Shown piece by piece: positions 12,269 through 12,885 of a stretch of DNA of 12,885 bases. Source of the stretch: RUG563 sp964423675 (GTDB taxonomy: Bacteria > Bacillota > Clostridia > Christensenellales > Aristaeellaceae); the NCBI GenBank assembly GCA_964423675.1, contig CAYRFP010000055.1, positions 1 to 12,885 on the forward strand. Reading direction: 5' to 3'. The position numbers and the translations under genes are program-made. The notes beneath the pieces are model-generated. The model saw nothing but the letters and a program-made list of their open reading frames with translations. It had not been told where the DNA came from and did no database searches. Positions within the stretch are counted from its first letter, which is position 1. Each line of letters starts with the position of its first letter.

Positions 12269-12885
12269 ATGTGTGATTCCTGCAAAAAAACCTTCTATAT
12301 CACCACGCCGATCTATTACCCCTCGGGCAATATGCATATCGGCCATACGTATACTACTGTGGCGGCGGATACCATGACCCGGTTTAAGAAGCTGACCGGC
12401 TATGACGCTTATTTCCTCACCGGTACCGATGAGCATGGCCAGAAAATCGAACGCAAGGCCGCCGAAAAGGGCGTGACTCCGAAGGCCTATGTGGACGAGA
12501 TCGTGGCGAATACCAAGGATCTGTGGAAGCTGATGGAGGTGGAATACGACGATTTTATCCGTACCACCGATGAACGCCATGAAAAGGTGGTACAGAAGAT
12601 CTTCCGCCAGTTCTATGAGCAGGGAGATATTTATAAGAGCGCTTATGAGGGGCTGTACTGCACGCCCTGTGAATCCTTCTGGACGCCCACCCAGGTGGTG
12701 GAAAAGGACGGCGTGAAATGCTGCCCAGATTGTGGCAGGCCGGTGGAAGCCACCAAGGAGGAAAGCTATTTCTTCCGCATGAGCAAATATCAGGATTGGC
12801 TGATCGAATATATCGAGGAGCATCCCGATTTTATCCAGCCCGCTTCCCGCGCCAATGAAATGATTAATAATTTCCTCAAGCCCGG
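12269..12885 (+). CDS. metG: Methionyl-tRNA synthetase, 3'-partial
   Basis: The frame runs from the ATG at 12269 off the end of the window (205 full codons). AGAGAGG at 12251-12257 provides the ribosome site. The class I synthetase motif HIGH is at residues 23-26 in MHIGHTYTT, followed by the MetRS-typical FLTGTDEHGQKIE (49-61). Two CxxC pairs (CTPC near 131-134 and CPDC near 153-156) form the connective-peptide zinc knuckle, and EESYFFRMSKYQDWL follows. The KMSKS loop, anticodon-binding domain and any C-terminal tRNA-binding domain are outside the window. It charges both initiator and elongator methionine tRNAs in the cytosol. Expression should be controlled by the T-box upstream. It is not seen as a closed frame because its stop lies beyond base 12885. 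Confidence 0.97.
   Translation, partial: MCDSCKKTFYITTPIYYPSGNMHIGHTYTTVAADTMTRFKKLTGYDAYFLTGTDEHGQKIERKAAEKGVTPKAYVDEIVANTKDLWKLMEVEYDDFIRTTDERHEKVVQKIFRQFYEQGDIYKSAYEGLYCTPCESFWTPTQVVEKDGVKCCPDCGRPVEATKEESYFFRMSKYQDWLIEYIEEHPDFIQPASRANEMINNFLKP

Overview
The window looks like chromosomal core DNA of a GC-rich (by eye, high fifties percent) Gram-positive bacterium of the Bacillota, most likely class Clostridia. The reasons are the Soj/Spo0J-type parA-parB pair, the argR-recN order, a T-box leader in front of metG, a lipoprotein foldase of the PrsA type, strong AGGAGG-like ribosome sites, near-consensus sigma-A promoters with 17-bp spacers, and tRNA genes that encode CCA. I cannot name a genus from the sequence. 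There is no prophage, CRISPR array, transposase or resistance island; this is mostly housekeeping DNA with a few odd details.

Layout. (1) Plus strand, 1-5165: the end of an unrecognised gene, an unrecognised helical protein, parA (TTG start), parB (GTG start), a secreted serine hydrolase of the beta-lactamase/PBP fold whose start overlaps the parB stop, and, from its own promoter, a parvulin-type foldase lipoprotein ending in a good terminator. (2) Minus strand, 7376-5209: mnmE from a near-perfect promoter, a gene-poor stretch of about 490 bp rich in inverted repeats, and a short membrane protein of the CmpB-like 'ABC transporter type IV' family. (3) Plus strand, 7511-9757: argR-recN operon. 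(4) Minus strand, 11274-9846: an ECF-like sigma factor followed by a one-pass membrane protein that is probably its anti-sigma factor; a bidirectional terminator separates it from recN. (5) Minus strand, 11651-11461: initiator tRNA-fMet and elongator tRNA-Met with promoter and terminator. (6) Plus strand, 11837 to the end: promoter, T-box riboswitch with attenuator, and the first 205 codons of metG.

How the parts work together. ParA/ParB act in chromosome segregation. MnmE modifies the wobble uridine of tRNAs. ArgR controls arginine metabolism and shares an operon with the recombination-repair ATPase RecN. The right end is a compact methionine-charging locus: both methionine tRNAs are transcribed away from the gene for the enzyme that charges them, and that gene has a T-box that should sense whether those tRNAs are charged. 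The points most worth a second look are the coiled coil inserted inside the parvulin domain, the structured 214-bp element at 5735-5948, the altered arginine-pocket motif in ArgR, the palindromes on the mnmE and sigma-gene promoters, and the met-tRNA/T-box/metG arrangement. I did not find a convincing new multi-gene system.
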